This document shows positions 8,006 to 17,035 of a stretch of DNA of 64,000 bases, one piece after another. How positions within the stretch are numbered: the first letter of the stretch is position 1; every line of letters starts with the position of its first letter. The notes under the pieces were generated by a model that was not told the DNA's origin, did not search any database, and was given only the letters and a program-made list of their open reading frames with translations. The translations under genes were made by a program, and so were the position numbers. The stretch is from Yinghuangia sp051388915 (lineage in GTDB: Bacteria > Actinomycetota > Actinomycetes > Streptomycetales > Streptomycetaceae), in the NCBI RefSeq assembly GCF_051388915.1, contig NZ_JBPKBH010000005.1, positions 62,001 through 126,000 on the forward strand. Reading direction: 5' to 3'.

Positions 8006-9616
8006 TCAGCTCACACTGACGCGGTCGAACAGGATCAGGCCGTCCTCGAACAGCTCCAGCCCGTCGACCTTGCCCTTCTTGCCCTGGATCGCGGCCATGA
8101 AGCCCTTCTCGTAGGACCAGAACGGCAGGTCCTTGACGATCTCGGCCTGCACGATCCCGTACTGCTCCTTGCGCACGTTCTCGTCGTTCGTGTTGCGCGC
8201 CTTGTCGAGCGCCGCGTCCACGACCGGGCTGCTGTAGCCGGTGCGGTTCTCCGCGCCCTTCGAGTGCAGGATGTTGTAGAACAGCGGCTCCGGGTCGTCG
8301 AAGAAGACGTTGAACTCGGCGGCCTGGAAGTCACGCTGGATCATGACCTTCGAGCCGTAGAGCGCCCCGTTCAGGAACTCGGTCTTCATCTCGATGTTGC
8401 GCATGCCCTGGAGCTGCGTCTGCCAGTACTCCGCCGACCGGCGCGCGGCCGGGCTGTCGTTCGTGGTGTAGGTGAAGGACAGCGGCTTGCCCTCGGCGGC
8501 GAGCTGGTCCAGCAGCGCCTGCGCCTCGGCCTTGTTCTGCGTCGGCATCTTGGCGTCGGGGTTCACGTACGGCGAGTTGGGCTGGAGGAACGTGCTCAAC
8601 GTCTGGCCCGCGCCCTGCGGTCCCTGGATCAGCTTGTTGCGGTTCTCGGCGTCCATGATCAGCGCGTACGCGCGGCGCGCCCGCGGGTCGTTGAACGGCG
8701 CCCGGTCCGTCTTGAACATGGTCATGAAGCCGCCGTTCTTCTCCGCGTAGGCGACGGTCAGACCCTTTTCCTTGGCGTCGTTCACGATCTTGAAGTTGAT
8801 CGTGGTGACCAGGTCGGCCTGCCCGCTGGCCAGCGAGTTGAGGCGCTGGTTCTGGTCGGGCACCGGCTTGAAGGTGACCGACTTGAGGAGCGGGCGGTCC
8901 TTGTTCCAGTAGTCCGTGTTGCGCTCAAGGGTCATGGCGCTGTCGCGCACCCACGTCTTGAGCTTGAACGGACCCGCGCCGACCGGCTTGAGCGCGAAGC
9001 CCTTCGGGTCGGCCTTGATCGCCGTGGGCGACCCGATGAACGCCAGGTTGTGCGCGATCATCTGGTCGAAGTGGATGTTCGGGGCGGGCAGCGTGACCTT
9101 GAGGGTCAGCGGGTCCACCACGTCGAACTTGAGGTCCTTGGCCGCCAGCGCGGCGACCGACTTGGCCTCCGGGTCCTGGTGGCGCTCCCAGTTGAACTTC
9201 ACGGCCTCGGCGTCGAGCGGCGTGCCGTCCGTGAACTTCACGTTCGGGCGCAGCTTGAGGGTCCAGACCGTGCCGTCCTCGGACGCGCTCGCCGACTCGG
9301 CGAGCTGCGGCTCGACCTTGCCGGTCTTCGGGTTGATCCAGAAGAGCACGTCGAAGACCGCCGCGGCCTGGGTCCCGCCGTTGACCGACGAGATGGTCGC
9401 GATCGCGGGGTCGACGCCGCGGGTCTCCTGGGTGATCAGCACGGTCAGGTCGCCGCTGCTGCCGGCACCCCCGGGGGCCGCACTGCCGCCGCCACCCGAG
9501 CCGCCGGAGTCCTTGTCGTCGTCACCGCCGCCGCATGCGGACATCGTGAGGGCGATGGCGGCGGCACCGGCGACCGCGGCCATCTTGCGGGGGGTACGGA
9601 GTCGTTCAAAACGCAA
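8006..9616 (-). CDS. ABC transporter substrate-binding lipoprotein, family 5 (oligopeptide/nickel type)
   Basis: About 536 residues. It has a basic N-terminus, a hydrophobic segment and the lipobox MSAC, then a GGGDDDKDSGG linker, so it is a membrane-anchored lipoprotein. The mature part has the SBP_bac_5 layout: early TVLITQETRGVDPA-like strand, a DGTPLDAEAVKFNWERHQD segment typical of the family, and a C-terminal DLPFWSYE block. It should bind peptides or similar small molecules for import. No permease or ATPase genes are adjacent, so it is an orphan here. The TTG at 9616 is chosen because AGGAG lies 5 nt upstream; a longer frame reaches 9706. Between 9617 and 9916 only promoter sequence is expected. 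Confidence 0.88.
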   Translation of the reverse strand: MRFERLRTPRKMAAVAGAAAIALTMSACGGGDDDKDSGGSGGGGSAAPGGAGSSGDLTVLITQETRGVDPAIATISSVNGGTQAAAVFDVLFWINPKTGKVEPQLAESASASEDGTVWTLKLRPNVKFTDGTPLDAEAVKFNWERHQDPEAKSVAALAAKDLKFDVVDPLTLKVTLPAPNIHFDQMIAHNLAFIGSPTAIKADPKGFALKPVGAGPFKLKTWVRDSAMTLERNTDYWNKDRPLLKSVTFKPVPDQNQRLNSLASGQADLVTTINFKIVNDAKEKGLTVAYAEKNGGFMTMFKTDRAPFNDPRARRAYALIMDAENRNKLIQGPQGAGQTLSTFLQPNSPYVNPDAKMPTQNKAEAQALLDQLAAEGKPLSFTYTTNDSPAARRSAEYWQTQLQGMRNIEMKTEFLNGALYGSKVMIQRDFQAAEFNVFFDDPEPLFYNILHSKGAENRTGYSSPVVDAALDKARNTNDENVRKEQYGIVQAEIVKDLPFWSYEKGFMAAIQGKKGKVDGLELFEDGLILFDRVSVS

Positions 9617-9904
9617 AACTGCTCCTGGCGCTGTGTCGGCGGCCCGGGTCGGGCTGTTCAGCGACCGACCGCCGGGCAGTTCAGGGGACCCGGCCTTGCT
9701 AGGCAACCGGAGTGGTGGATCCGGTCAACCTAACTCGATCGGCCACTAATCTGACGGGTCGTCATATAACGATTTCGCGACATACGCAGGCGTTGGTCAC
9801 GGGCGGCGACAGGCCCTTCACTGTCGGGCTCGGGCATCCGGTTGGACGGTCCGCGCGATCCACCGGGGCGGAATTGGCCCGGGACACTTGCCGCGATCCG
9901 CGGC

Positions 9905-9916
9905 TAGGGTCCGCCC
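9905..9916 (+). promoter_or_regulatory. -10 element placing the rarD start at the transcript 5' end
   Basis: TAGGGT (9905-9910) fits the actinobacterial -10 pattern TANNNT and sits only 6 nt before the GTG start, with no Shine-Dalgarno sequence in between. This spacing is the signature of a leaderless mRNA. No convincing -35 is visible. Confidence 0.5.
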
Positions 9917-11071
9917 GTGGGCGATTTGCGGGAGACTGCGGAGCAGCGGCGGGGCCTGTGGATGGGCGTGGCGGCGTACGTGATGTGGGGGCTCTTCCCG
10001 CTGTACTGGCCGCACCTCAAGCCGGCCGGCGCGGTCGAGATCCTGGCCCACCGCATGGTCTGGTCGCTGGTCTTCATGCTCCTGGTGCTGGCCGTACTGC
10101 GGCACTGGTCCTGGATCCGCGACCTGCTGCGGCACCCCGCACGGCTCGCCAAGATCACGGTCGCCGGCGTGGTCATCACGACCAACTGGGGCCTGTACAT
10201 CTGGGGCGTCAACAGCGACCAGGTCGTCGAGACCTCGCTCGGCTACTTCATCAACCCGCTCGCCTTCATCGCGATCGGCGTGCTGGTGCTCGGCGAGCGG
10301 CTGCGCGCCGCGCAGTGGGTCGCGGCGGGGCTCGGAGTCGCCGCCGTGCTGGTGCTGACCGTGGCGTACGGACGGCTCCCGTGGCTCGCCCTGGTGCTCG
10401 CCACCAGCTTCACGATCTACGGGTACGTCAAGAAGACCGTCGGCCTGGCCCCCACCCAGTCGCTGACCGCCGAGACCGCGGTGATGTTCCTGCCGACCGC
10501 CGGGTACCTCGCGTACCTCGCCTGGACCGGCGAGGGCACGCTCGGGACCGTGTCGTTCGGCCACACCCTGCTGCTGATCGGCACCGGCGTGGTGACCGCG
10601 ATACCGCTGCTGTGCTTCGGCGCGGCGACCGTGCGCATCCCGCTGTCGACCATCGGGATGCTGCAATACCTGGGCCCGGTCCTCCAGTTCGCCGTGGGCG
10701 TGTGGGTGTACCACGAGGCGATGCCGGCGTCCCGCTGGGCCGGATTCGGACTGATCTGGGCGGCGCTCGCGGTGCTGACCTTCGACGCGCTCCGCCAGGC
10801 ACGGCGCAGCCGGATGGCACTGCGCGCGGCCGCCGCCTCCGCCGCGGCAGCCGGCGCGGCGGCCCCGATCCCCGTCGAAGCCGTGCCGGCGACCGCCGTG
10901 CCCGCGACCGCGATGCCCGCGACCGCCGTGCCCCCGGCCACCGTGCCCGCGACCACCGCGACCGCCATGGGGCCGGCCGCCGCGGGCACCGCCGCCTCCG
11001 CTACGGACGGTCCAGCAGATCCAGGACGTGTGCCCGGCCGTGCTCCGCGAAGCGGCTCTCCAACGCCTTGA
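9917..11071 (+). CDS. rarD: RarD-type EamA/DMT permease with an Ala/Pro/Thr-rich tail
   Basis: 384 residues. Residues 1-300 form the ten-helix EamA fold, with the RarD N-terminal signature GLWMGVAAYVMWGLFPLYW and the conserved HRMVWS and NWGLYIWGVNS segments. The family is predicted to move small metabolites; RarD was named for chloramphenicol sensitivity and the substrate is unproven. After a basic stretch (RQARRSRMALR) there is an extra ~80-residue tail made of VPATA-type repeats, not seen in typical ~300-aa RarD. The last 71 bp overlap the 3' end of the acyl-CoA synthetase gene on the other strand. GTG start, probably leaderless. Confidence 0.9.
   Translation: MGDLRETAEQRRGLWMGVAAYVMWGLFPLYWPHLKPAGAVEILAHRMVWSLVFMLLVLAVLRHWSWIRDLLRHPARLAKITVAGVVITTNWGLYIWGVNSDQVVETSLGYFINPLAFIAIGVLVLGERLRAAQWVAAGLGVAAVLVLTVAYGRLPWLALVLATSFTIYGYVKKTVGLAPTQSLTAETAVMFLPTAGYLAYLAWTGEGTLGTVSFGHTLLLIGTGVVTAIPLLCFGAATVRIPLSTIGMLQYLGPVLQFAVGVWVYHEAMPASRWAGFGLIWAALAVLTFDALRQARRSRMALRAAAASAAAAGAAAPIPVEAVPATAVPATAMPATAVPPATVPATTATAMGPAAAGTAASATDGPADPGRVPGRAPRSGSPTP
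10880..10954 (+). repeat. Five 15-bp tandem repeats encoding A-V-P-A-T in the RarD tail
   Basis: Five in-frame units of the form GCC GTG CCC GCG ACC, at 10880, 10895, 10910, 10925 and 10940, encode the repeating pentapeptide A/T-V/M-P-A/P-T/A. The units differ mostly at synonymous or conservative positions. Confidence 0.85.
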
Positions 11072-12683
11072 CGTCCGCCTCGGTGAAGGGCTGGTACGCC
11101 CCGTCCTTCCCCGGCCGGAACCACAGCGCGTCGCCGTTGCCCGGGTACCACGCCTCCCGCGCGAGCACCCGTACCAGCACCTTGTTGGTCTGCGTGTGCG
11201 GCAGCTCACGCGCCACGCGCACATAGCGCGGTCGCCACGTCGGCGACAGGTCCGGCTGCTCCGCCTGCCACGCGGCGAACCCGTCCGGGTCGAATTCGGC
11301 ACCCTCGCGCAGCACGAGCGCCGCCATCGTCTGGTCCCCGGCGGCCTCGTCGGGGACGCCGTACACCGACACCAGCACCACGTCCGGGTGCCGGGCGAGG
11401 ATCCGCGCGACGGGCGCCGAGCCGAAGTTCTCGCCGCCCACCCGGACCCACTCCCCGCTGCGGCCCGCGAAGAAGAACATGCCCTTGGCGTCGCGGTACG
11501 CCAGGTCGCCGCTCCAGTACCACCCGTCCCGCAGCCGGTCGGCGGTCGCCGCGTCGTTGTTCCAGTAGCCCTCGAACGAGCCCGCGCCGTCCAGGTTCAC
11601 CAGTTCGCCGACCGCCTCGTCGGCGTTGAGCAGGCGTCCGTCCGCGTCGAACCGCGCCGTCGCGCACTCCTCGCGCGTGTCCGGGTTCAGCACCCGGATG
11701 TCGCCGCTCGCGGTGCCCAGGGCCCCGGGCGGCATGCCCGGTACCGGGACGAACGACAGGCCGCCCTCGGTCGACCCGAACCCGTCCCGCACGCTGCACC
11801 CGAACCGCCGCGCGAACCGCTCGACGTCCTGCGGCCCGCCCTCGTTGCCGAAGACCCGCGTCAGGGTGCTGTCGGCGTCGTCGGGACGCTCCGGGGTCGC
11901 GAGGATGTAGGACAGCGGCTTGCCGACGTAATTGGCGTACGTCACACCGTATTTGCGTACGTCCGGCAGGAACCCCGAGGCCGAGAAGCGGCGCCGCAGC
12001 ACCAGTGCGGCACCGGACGCCACCGCCGGGGTCCAGCAGGTGATCATCGCGTTGGAGTGGAACAGCGGCATCGCGCAGTACGCCACGTCCTCGCCGCCGA
12101 GCTGCTGCATCGCCACGACCGATCCGCCCTGCGAGGCGATCTTGCCCTGCGAGCAGATGACGGCCTTCGGGTGCCCGGTCGTGCCGGAGGTCAGGATGAG
12201 CATGAACGGGTCGTCCGGCGCGGGCGCGTCGGCCGGCAGCTCCGCGCCCTCGAACGGGGCGAGCGCGTCCGCCCACGCGGCGGAGTCGACGTTCCATACG
12301 TTCTCGGCCGGGAAGTCCGGCACCGCCTCGGCAAGCTGCGCGGCGTGCGCGTCGCCGGTGATCAGCAGGGTGCAGCCGGTGTGCTCGACGTCGCGGGCCA
12401 ACTCGCTGCCCTGGCGCGTCGGGTTGAGGCCGACCACGACCGCGCCCGACACCGCCGCTGCGGCCAGCAGGAACGAGAACTCGGGGACGTTCTCCAGCAT
12501 CACGCCGACATGGAAGGGCTTCTGCGGATCGCGCCGGGACTCCAGGAACGCGGCGCGCTGCGCGGACAGGCGCACGTGCTCGTCCCAGGTCCACGACTCC
12601 TCGCCGTACCGCACGCCTGTGGACGTGTCGCCCACCCGCCGCCGGACCAGGTCGTTCATGGTGACGGACCACCGGCTGGCCAT
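11001..12683 (-). CDS. Acyl-CoA synthetase (AMP-binding, FadD-like)
   Basis: 560 residues. An ANL-superfamily enzyme: P-loop LILTSGTTGHPKAV, FGSTEGG motif A4/A5 region, YWSGDLAYRD hinge (motif A7/A8), and a C-terminal catalytic lysine region near HTQTNKVLVR (A10). It activates a carboxylic acid as acyl-AMP, then acyl-CoA. The N-terminus RWSVTMNDLVRRR and overall sequence resemble mycobacterial FadD17-like long-chain/steroid-side-chain enzymes. Start ATG 12683 follows GGGGAG; upstream in-frame codons are low-complexity and unlikely. It fits the acyl-CoA catabolic neighbourhood. Its 3' end overlaps the rarD tail. Confidence 0.92.
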   Translation of the reverse strand: MASRWSVTMNDLVRRRVGDTSTGVRYGEESWTWDEHVRLSAQRAAFLESRRDPQKPFHVGVMLENVPEFSFLLAAAAVSGAVVVGLNPTRQGSELARDVEHTGCTLLITGDAHAAQLAEAVPDFPAENVWNVDSAAWADALAPFEGAELPADAPAPDDPFMLILTSGTTGHPKAVICSQGKIASQGGSVVAMQQLGGEDVAYCAMPLFHSNAMITCWTPAVASGAALVLRRRFSASGFLPDVRKYGVTYANYVGKPLSYILATPERPDDADSTLTRVFGNEGGPQDVERFARRFGCSVRDGFGSTEGGLSFVPVPGMPPGALGTASGDIRVLNPDTREECATARFDADGRLLNADEAVGELVNLDGAGSFEGYWNNDAATADRLRDGWYWSGDLAYRDAKGMFFFAGRSGEWVRVGGENFGSAPVARILARHPDVVLVSVYGVPDEAAGDQTMAALVLREGAEFDPDGFAAWQAEQPDLSPTWRPRYVRVARELPHTQTNKVLVRVLAREAWYPGNGDALWFRPGKDGAYQPFTEADVKALESRFAEHGRAHVLDLLDRP

Positions 12684-12994
12684 GCGTTCTCCCCGCTGTG
12701 CTCGTTGTGCGCGCTCGGGTGCGCGTTCGTGGGTGCGGCGCGCGGACGCCCGAGGTGCCCGCCCGCGGTGCTCCCGCTGACGCACGCAAGGTAGCCGCAA
12801 GCCGGACAACGTGGAAGATCAATGGCCCGGCCCGTGCCGGATCTGGTCAGCCGCCGCGCCGAGTGCCAACGTAGGTGGAGCGGGCCCGGCCCGAGCGACG
12901 CAGCACGCCGACGCGGCACAGCAGCCCACGAACGCCGCACACCTGCGCCGCCCCGGTCGCGCCGCACAGGAACGCCGCACGGTCACGCCGCACA

Positions 12995-13033
12995 GGAACG
13001 CCACAACGGAACGCCACAACGGAACGCCGCACA
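12995..13033 (+). repeat. 13-bp tandem repeats in the leader of the alpha/beta-hydrolase gene
   Basis: The unit GGAACGCCACAAC starts at 12995, 13008 and 13021 (the last ends GCACA). Two further GAACGCCGCAC copies occur at 12930 and 12970. The array lies in the 388-bp non-coding interval 12684-13071, ending 26 bp before the AAGGAGG ribosome site. The rest of this interval shows nothing recognisable. Confidence 0.8.
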
Positions 13034-13071
13034 GCGACGCAGCCGCGGACGCAGCCTCAAGGAGGACCGCC

Positions 13072-13992
13072 GTGCCCCAGCTCACCGTTCCCCTGGCCCG
13101 CAGTCTCGCCCGCCGTACCATCCGGCCGTTCCTGCACCCCGGCGTCCCGGTCGCCGTGCAGCGGGCCCGCGTCGACGCCAACTCCGGTCCCCTGCCGACC
13201 GGAACCCACGTGCTGCGCCGCTCACCGGGCGGCGTTCCCGCCCGGCGCATCGCCGTCGGGCCGCACACGCCCGAACGCACGATCCTCTACCTGCACGGCG
13301 GCGGGTACGCCGTGGGCTCGTCGCGGTCGCATCTCTCGTGGGGCGCGCATCTCGCCCGGGCCACCCGCAGCACCGTCTACCTGCTCGACTACCGCCGCGC
13401 CCCCGAACACCCGTACCCCGCGGCGCTGGACGACACCCTCGCCGCCTGGCGCGCCCTCGCCGCGGTCACGCCGCCCGGCACCCCGCTGGTGGTCGCCGGC
13501 GACTCGGCCGGCGGCGGGCTCGCGCTCACCACCGCCCTCGGCCTGGCCGCGCGCGGCGGCGGGCACACCGGCGACCGGCACCCCGGCGACCGGCTCCCCG
13601 ACGCGATGGTCCTGGTCTCGCCCTGGCTCGACCCCCTGCGCCCCTGGCCTTACGAGCCGCACCACCACCGCGACCCCGTCCTGCGGCCGTCCTGGCTGAC
13701 CTGCTGCGCCGAGTGGTACGCGAACGGCGTCGACCGCGAAACCCTCGCCCCCGCCCGCACCGCCGACCTCACCGGCCTGCCGCCGACGATCGTGCAGTGC
13801 GGCACCGACGACATCCTCGCCCCCGAAGGCGTCGCGTTCGCCGACCGCGCGGCCGCCCACGGGGTCGCCGTCGACCACACCGACTACCCCGACCTGTGGC
13901 ACGTCTTCCAGATCGGCGCGGGGCTGCTCGGAGCGGCCGACGAGGCTCTCGACGACCTCGCCCGGAGCCTGGACGACGTCCTCAAGTCCTGA
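13072..13992 (+). CDS. Alpha/beta hydrolase, hormone-sensitive-lipase family (esterase)
   Basis: 306 residues from GTG 13072, selected because AAGGAGG lies 7 nt upstream; open frame continues to 12811 but through repeat sequence. HSL-family features: oxyanion-hole motif HGGGYAVG, nucleophile elbow GDSAGGG, acid in GTDDILAPEG and a catalytic His in DLWHVFQ. It hydrolyses short-chain or steroid/lipid esters in the cytoplasm. It diverges from the acyl-CoA synthetase gene and could feed carboxylic acids to it. Confidence 0.9.
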   Translation: MPQLTVPLARSLARRTIRPFLHPGVPVAVQRARVDANSGPLPTGTHVLRRSPGGVPARRIAVGPHTPERTILYLHGGGYAVGSSRSHLSWGAHLARATRSTVYLLDYRRAPEHPYPAALDDTLAAWRALAAVTPPGTPLVVAGDSAGGGLALTTALGLAARGGGHTGDRHPGDRLPDAMVLVSPWLDPLRPWPYEPHHHRDPVLRPSWLTCCAEWYANGVDRETLAPARTADLTGLPPTIVQCGTDDILAPEGVAFADRAAAHGVAVDHTDYPDLWHVFQIGAGLLGAADEALDDLARSLDDVLKS

Positions 13993-14107
13993 GCGGCCGC
14001 CGCGGGTTCGCGGACGGACCGAACCTGCCCCGGCCCGCCGTCAGGGAACTCCCGAGCCTCTTCACAGACTTCACGAACTCGCCGCGACGATGCCGAAGTT
14101 CGGGGTG

Positions 14108-16000
14108 TCACGTCTCCCCGCAGAACTTGCGTTCGGCCTCGATCGGATCGGACGGGATGCGCAGCTTGGTCCGGTCGTACGCCCCGGTCAGGTTGTTCCA
14201 GAACCGGTTCCAGCTCATCGGCTCCGTCACCGAGTCGATGAGCTCGGCGACCTTCCCGCAGCCCAGCGTGCGGTACGCGGCCCGGATGGACTCCTGCGTG
14301 GCGAGGCGCGCCGGCACGTCCTCGAATGCCGCCGGGTCCACGTACAACGCGATGTTCCACGCGGGCGGCAGCAGCTTCTGGTGACCGGCCGCGACGAAGT
14401 CCGTCTGCTCGATGTGCGAGCCGATCGTGCTGGAGAGCCCCCACAGGTCGGCGACCATGCCGTCCAGCGGCACGATCGCGCCGCCGAGCCCGAGGCGTCC
14501 GATGACGAGGGCGACGTCGTTCGGCAGGTCGGGGCGCAGCGGCAGCGAGAAGTCCGGCGGCTGCCCGTATGCCCGGCCGTAGCCGTAGTCCAGGTAGAGC
14601 ACGCGCTTCCCGGCCGCGTCGGCGCGCACCACCAGGGAATACGACTTGCGCAGGTAGCCGATGTGGGCCTGGGAGCTGACCGGGTTCTTGTGGCCGGTGT
14701 CCCGGACATAGACGAGGCGTTCGTTCCACGTCTGGTTCGCCGGAGGCTGGCCGTCGCGCGGCTGCGACAGCGTCGTCACCATCTCGCTGCGCAGGTCCAC
14801 GGCGCAGAACACCGCCCAGGCCGCGACGGCCGCGATCAGCGGCGCCGACAGTTTGTCGAACGGCACGAGCATCAGTGGCAACAGCACCAGGAACATGATC
14901 GGCATCATCAGCCGCCCGTGCATGAAGTCCCCGCCGACCTTGGCGAGGTACAGGGTCTGCACGAACGCCGCGACCAGCGGGGCGGCGAAGAGCAGCCAGG
15001 TGCGGTTGGCGTCCCGGCGGCGGCCCAGCAGGACGGCACCGCGCACCGCTGCGACGAGCAGCAGCAGCGCGGGAATCCACAGGTGGTACGGCCGCTCGTA
15101 GTCGAGGATGTAGTCCCGGCCGCGCTCCCACAGCGAGTCCCCGGCCTCTTTGGTGAGCGCCGGCATCGGGAAGACCAGGCCGTAGTAGCCCATGCGGAAG
15201 ATCTCGTACGCGACCGGCAGCGCGCCCGCGACGGCCGCCATGGCCACCAGTCGGCGCCAACGCGCGCCGGCCAGCACCGCCAGCGCGGCGAGCAGCACCA
15301 CCGAGGTCAGGACGAGGTCCGGCCGCATCATCGGACCGAGCCCGAACCAGAACGACGTGGCCAGGAGGCGCCGCGTGCTCATCCCGCCGACCGGGGCGGC
15401 CCACGCCGTGACGAGCAGCGCCCAGGACACCGCCATCCAGAAGAGGACCAGGCCCATTTCCATGCCCGCGCTGAGGAAGTCCCAGTTCACCGGCACCGCG
15501 ACGAACACCAGGGCGCCGGCGGGCAGCAGGAAGCGCTTGCCGCTCAGCGAGCGGTGCAGGCGCCGGGTGGCGTCCAGGGCGATCCAGAACCCCGCGATGG
15601 ACAGCGCGAGTCCGAGATAAACCGCGGTCTCGGCGGGCGGGAGCGGGCTGACCACGTGAAAGGCCACCAGCACCCACTGCCACGCGGTGCTCGTCGAGGT
15701 CTCGGCGCGCTCCCCGATGCTGTAGACCGGGCCGTTGCCCGCGGCGATCTGGCGGACCACCCGGGTGAAGATCAGGCCGTCGTCGGTCATCCACCGCCGG
15801 TGCCAGCCCGCCGCCGCGAGGACGAGGGTCGGCACGAGCATGACGATCAGGTCGGCGGGACGCGGCGCGCGTCGGCGGAACGCGCGGGCGAACCACCGGG
15901 CGCCGCCGCCCGTTCGGCCCGGGGCGGTGGGCATGGGACGGTCCGGCGCGACATCGGAGGTGTTCGCCGTGTCGGTGGCCGGGACGGACGTCGGGGGCAT
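14108..16000 (-). CDS. AftB-like GT-C membrane glycosyltransferase (full length)
   Basis: 630 residues. A cytoplasmic Pro-rich N-terminus of ~45 residues precedes a first TM helix. The first periplasmic loop then carries RRWMTDDGLIFTRVVRQI and GNGPVYSIGERAETSTS; the Asp-Asp pair is the expected catalytic site of GT-C enzymes. About ten more TM helices follow, and then a ~170-residue C-terminal extracytoplasmic domain. Length and motif match AftB, the mycobacterial terminal arabinofuranosyltransferase (also annotated ZomB in actinomycetes), which uses decaprenyl-phosphate sugars. The acceptor in this organism is unknown. ATG 16000 follows GGGAG. A deleted paralogue lies 216 bp upstream. Confidence 0.8.
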   Translation of the reverse strand: MPPTSVPATDTANTSDVAPDRPMPTAPGRTGGGARWFARAFRRRAPRPADLIVMLVPTLVLAAAGWHRRWMTDDGLIFTRVVRQIAAGNGPVYSIGERAETSTSTAWQWVLVAFHVVSPLPPAETAVYLGLALSIAGFWIALDATRRLHRSLSGKRFLLPAGALVFVAVPVNWDFLSAGMEMGLVLFWMAVSWALLVTAWAAPVGGMSTRRLLATSFWFGLGPMMRPDLVLTSVVLLAALAVLAGARWRRLVAMAAVAGALPVAYEIFRMGYYGLVFPMPALTKEAGDSLWERGRDYILDYERPYHLWIPALLLLVAAVRGAVLLGRRRDANRTWLLFAAPLVAAFVQTLYLAKVGGDFMHGRLMMPIMFLVLLPLMLVPFDKLSAPLIAAVAAWAVFCAVDLRSEMVTTLSQPRDGQPPANQTWNERLVYVRDTGHKNPVSSQAHIGYLRKSYSLVVRADAAGKRVLYLDYGYGRAYGQPPDFSLPLRPDLPNDVALVIGRLGLGGAIVPLDGMVADLWGLSSTIGSHIEQTDFVAAGHQKLLPPAWNIALYVDPAAFEDVPARLATQESIRAAYRTLGCGKVAELIDSVTEPMSWNRFWNNLTGAYDRTKLRIPSDPIEAERKFCGET

Positions 16001-16216
16001 GCGGCTCCCAGGGGGATTTCGGCTCCGGCCCGCACCGGATCCCCGCTCGGATCACGGCATGGGCCACGGAGTGCGGCTCGTTCCGCCCCGGCATGGGCCG
16101 CGGGGCGGGACACCCTCGGCTTCCGGCGGCCGGACGGGCGTCTACTGACCAAAGACGCGGTCGACCCTCCGAAAAGCTGCGTGGGGGCCGGCAAACTCCG
16201 GAAAAAGTTTCGCCGG

Positions 16217-17035
16217 TCAGGCGCAGAACTTGCGGACGGCCTCGACCGCGTTGACGGGTATGCGGATGCTGGTCCGCTGGTAGGAGCAGGTCAGGTTCTT
16301 CCCGAACCGGTCGAAATCCATCGGCTCGGTGACGGATTCCGGCAGCTCGCGCACATCGCCGCAGACGAGCACCCGGTGCGCGACCTGTACCTGCTCCGGG
16401 TCGGCGAGGGCGGGCGGGACGGACGGGAAGGCCGCCGGGTCGACGTACAGCGCGATGTTCCAGGCCGGAGGCATCAGCTTCTGGTGCCCGGCGGCCGCGA
16501 AGTTCGTCTGGTCCAGGTGCGCGCCGATGGTGCTGGACAGCCCCCACACGTCGGCGAGGAGGCCGTCGAGGGGCATCATGGCGCCGCCCGCGCCCATCTT
16601 GCCGGTGACCGGCGCGACGCGGTTCTCCAGATCGGGCCGCAGCGGCGGCGCGAAGTCCGGGGCCAGGCCGAACACCTCGCCGTAGCGGGGATCGAGCATG
16701 AGCACGTGCCGCTCGTCGGCGCGGGCCGCGATCAACAGGCCGTGCATCTGCGAGTGGACGGCGACGAGCAGCCACTGCCACGCGGTGCCGGTGGACGTCT
16801 CGACGCGCTCGCCGACGTTGTAGACCGGGCCGTTCCCGGCCACGACCTGCCGCACCACGCGCGTGAGGATCAGGCCGTCGTCGGCCATCCAGCGGCGGTT
16901 CCAGCCCATCGCCGCGAGGAACACCGTCGGCCCTGCCGTCGCCGCGAGATCGAGGCGGCGGCGCGTGCACGGGGAGACCGCCTTGGGTGCCGAACTCGCT
17001 TCGCGGGCGGGTCGGATCGCCACGAGGAAGGTCAC
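16217..17035 (-). CDS. Internally deleted AftB-like protein
   Basis: 272 residues. Residues 47-95 repeat the first loop of the neighbouring full-length protein (RRWMADDGLILTRVVRQV, GNGPVYNVGERVETSTG). After WQWLLVAVHS the sequence jumps to the C-terminal domain (ERHVLMLDPRYGE onward, then GHQKL, PPAWNIALYVDPAAF, SVTEPM and a final RKFC). Compared with the 630-aa paralogue, about 340 residues holding nearly all TM helices are missing, yet the frame is intact. GTG 17035 overlaps the stop of the pseudokinase gene (GTGA), so translation is coupled. It may be a decaying gene or a retained two-domain remnant with the catalytic loop. Confidence 0.75.
   Translation of the reverse strand: MTFLVAIRPAREASSAPKAVSPCTRRRLDLAATAGPTVFLAAMGWNRRWMADDGLILTRVVRQVVAGNGPVYNVGERVETSTGTAWQWLLVAVHSQMHGLLIAARADERHVLMLDPRYGEVFGLAPDFAPPLRPDLENRVAPVTGKMGAGGAMMPLDGLLADVWGLSSTIGAHLDQTNFAAAGHQKLMPPAWNIALYVDPAAFPSVPPALADPEQVQVAHRVLVCGDVRELPESVTEPMDFDRFGKNLTCSYQRTSIRIPVNAVEAVRKFCA

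Noticed and set aside
7922..9733. 603-codon plus-strand frame opposite the substrate-binding protein
   Set aside because: It lacks any recognisable domain and is exactly antisense to a well-supported lipoprotein gene.
12811..13071. N-terminal extension of the alpha/beta hydrolase through the repeat region
   Set aside because: The AAGGAGG site just before GTG 13072 and the repeat nature of the upstream codons argue for the shorter protein.
14108..16000. Annotation of the membrane protein as flagellar motor control protein ZomB
   Set aside because: No flagellar genes are present and the motif and topology fit AftB-like GT-C transferases better.
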